This document shows positions 42,167-42,167 of a stretch of 42,167 bases of DNA, piece after piece (position 1 is the stretch's first letter; every line of letters starts with the position of its first letter). Under the pieces are notes generated by a model that did not search any database, was not told the origin of the DNA, and worked only from the letters and a program-made list of their open reading frames with translations. Both the position numbers and the translations under genes were made by a program. The stretch is from JABMMZ01 sp044373665 (lineage in GTDB: Bacteria; Bacteroidota; Bacteroidia; NS11-12g; UBA955): the NCBI GenBank assembly GCA_044373665.1, contig JBIPNH010000010.1, positions 1 through 42,167 of the forward strand, in the 5' to 3' direction.

Positions 42167-42167
42167 T

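Noticed and set aside
1..42167. CRISPR array, insertion sequence or rRNA operon
   Set aside because: No spaced direct-repeat array, transposase motif or rRNA signature was found; the only long repeats are the pentapeptide gene and terminator hairpins.
37112..42167. Complete prophage
   Set aside because: No integrase, capsid, terminase or tail gene is visible; only an island-like setting can be argued.

Overview
This window comes from a low-GC member of the Bacteroidota. Two surface proteins end in type IX secretion (T9SS) sorting domains, one of type B and one of type A. A SprE/PorW-like T9SS component is present. The F1Fo ATP synthase operon lacks its beta and epsilon genes, the usual split in this phylum. 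Many genes are preceded by the Bacteroidota -7 element TAnnTTTG, often without a Shine-Dalgarno site. The tmRNA tag reads GENNFAMAA. I cannot place it below phylum level from sequence alone.

Layout. (1) 1-8208: the end of a PKD/gliding-associated protein, mnmE, then a leftward group sprE/porW - class A PBP - lipoprotein. (2) 8280-15262: one tight rightward run of a degenerate LytM/M23 protein, a bactofilin, atpZ, an AtpI-like protein, and atpB, E, F, H, A and G. A hairpin lies between atpE and atpF, and a 56-bp perfect palindrome closes the run. (3) 15332-21068, leftward: gmk-nadD-Fe-S protein; rplU-rpmA-rpsO-pnp from a near-perfect promoter; a small unknown exported protein. (4) 21152-27219, leftward: a 1229-residue PKD protein with a type A sorting tail, then pdhA, and TPR protein-ribH. 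(5) 27273-34125, rightward: recF, DUF721, a CruF-like carotenoid protein, a peroxiredoxin, nfeD-floA, xth, and glf with a family 2 glycosyltransferase. (6) 34122-36638: ccmB, a TerB-like protein and a saccharopine dehydrogenase-like enzyme.

(7) 36745-42167: ssrA (tmRNA) followed by DNA that looks accessory. It holds a roughly 500-residue, almost pure pentapeptide-repeat protein whose gene is a 15-nt DNA repeat. Facing it is a very large gene that remains open to the window edge. That protein combines OB/S1-like RNA-binding modules with a C-terminal AlbA_2 (Schlafen-type) domain. Because ssrA 3' ends are common integration sites, this is the most likely place for an undescribed, perhaps defence-related, system. 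No integrase or far attachment site is visible, so this remains an inference.

The core genes cover energy conversion (ATP synthase, pyruvate dehydrogenase E1 alpha), envelope building (PBP, LytM/bactofilin, T9SS, galactofuranose), translation and its rescue (L21, L27, S15, tmRNA, MnmE), RNA turnover (Pnp) and DNA repair (RecF, Xth). Several starts were revised: xth (31356), glf (32126), the TerB-like gene (34815) and ccmB (TTG at 34772). TTG or GTG starts are inferred for gmk, atpZ and recF.
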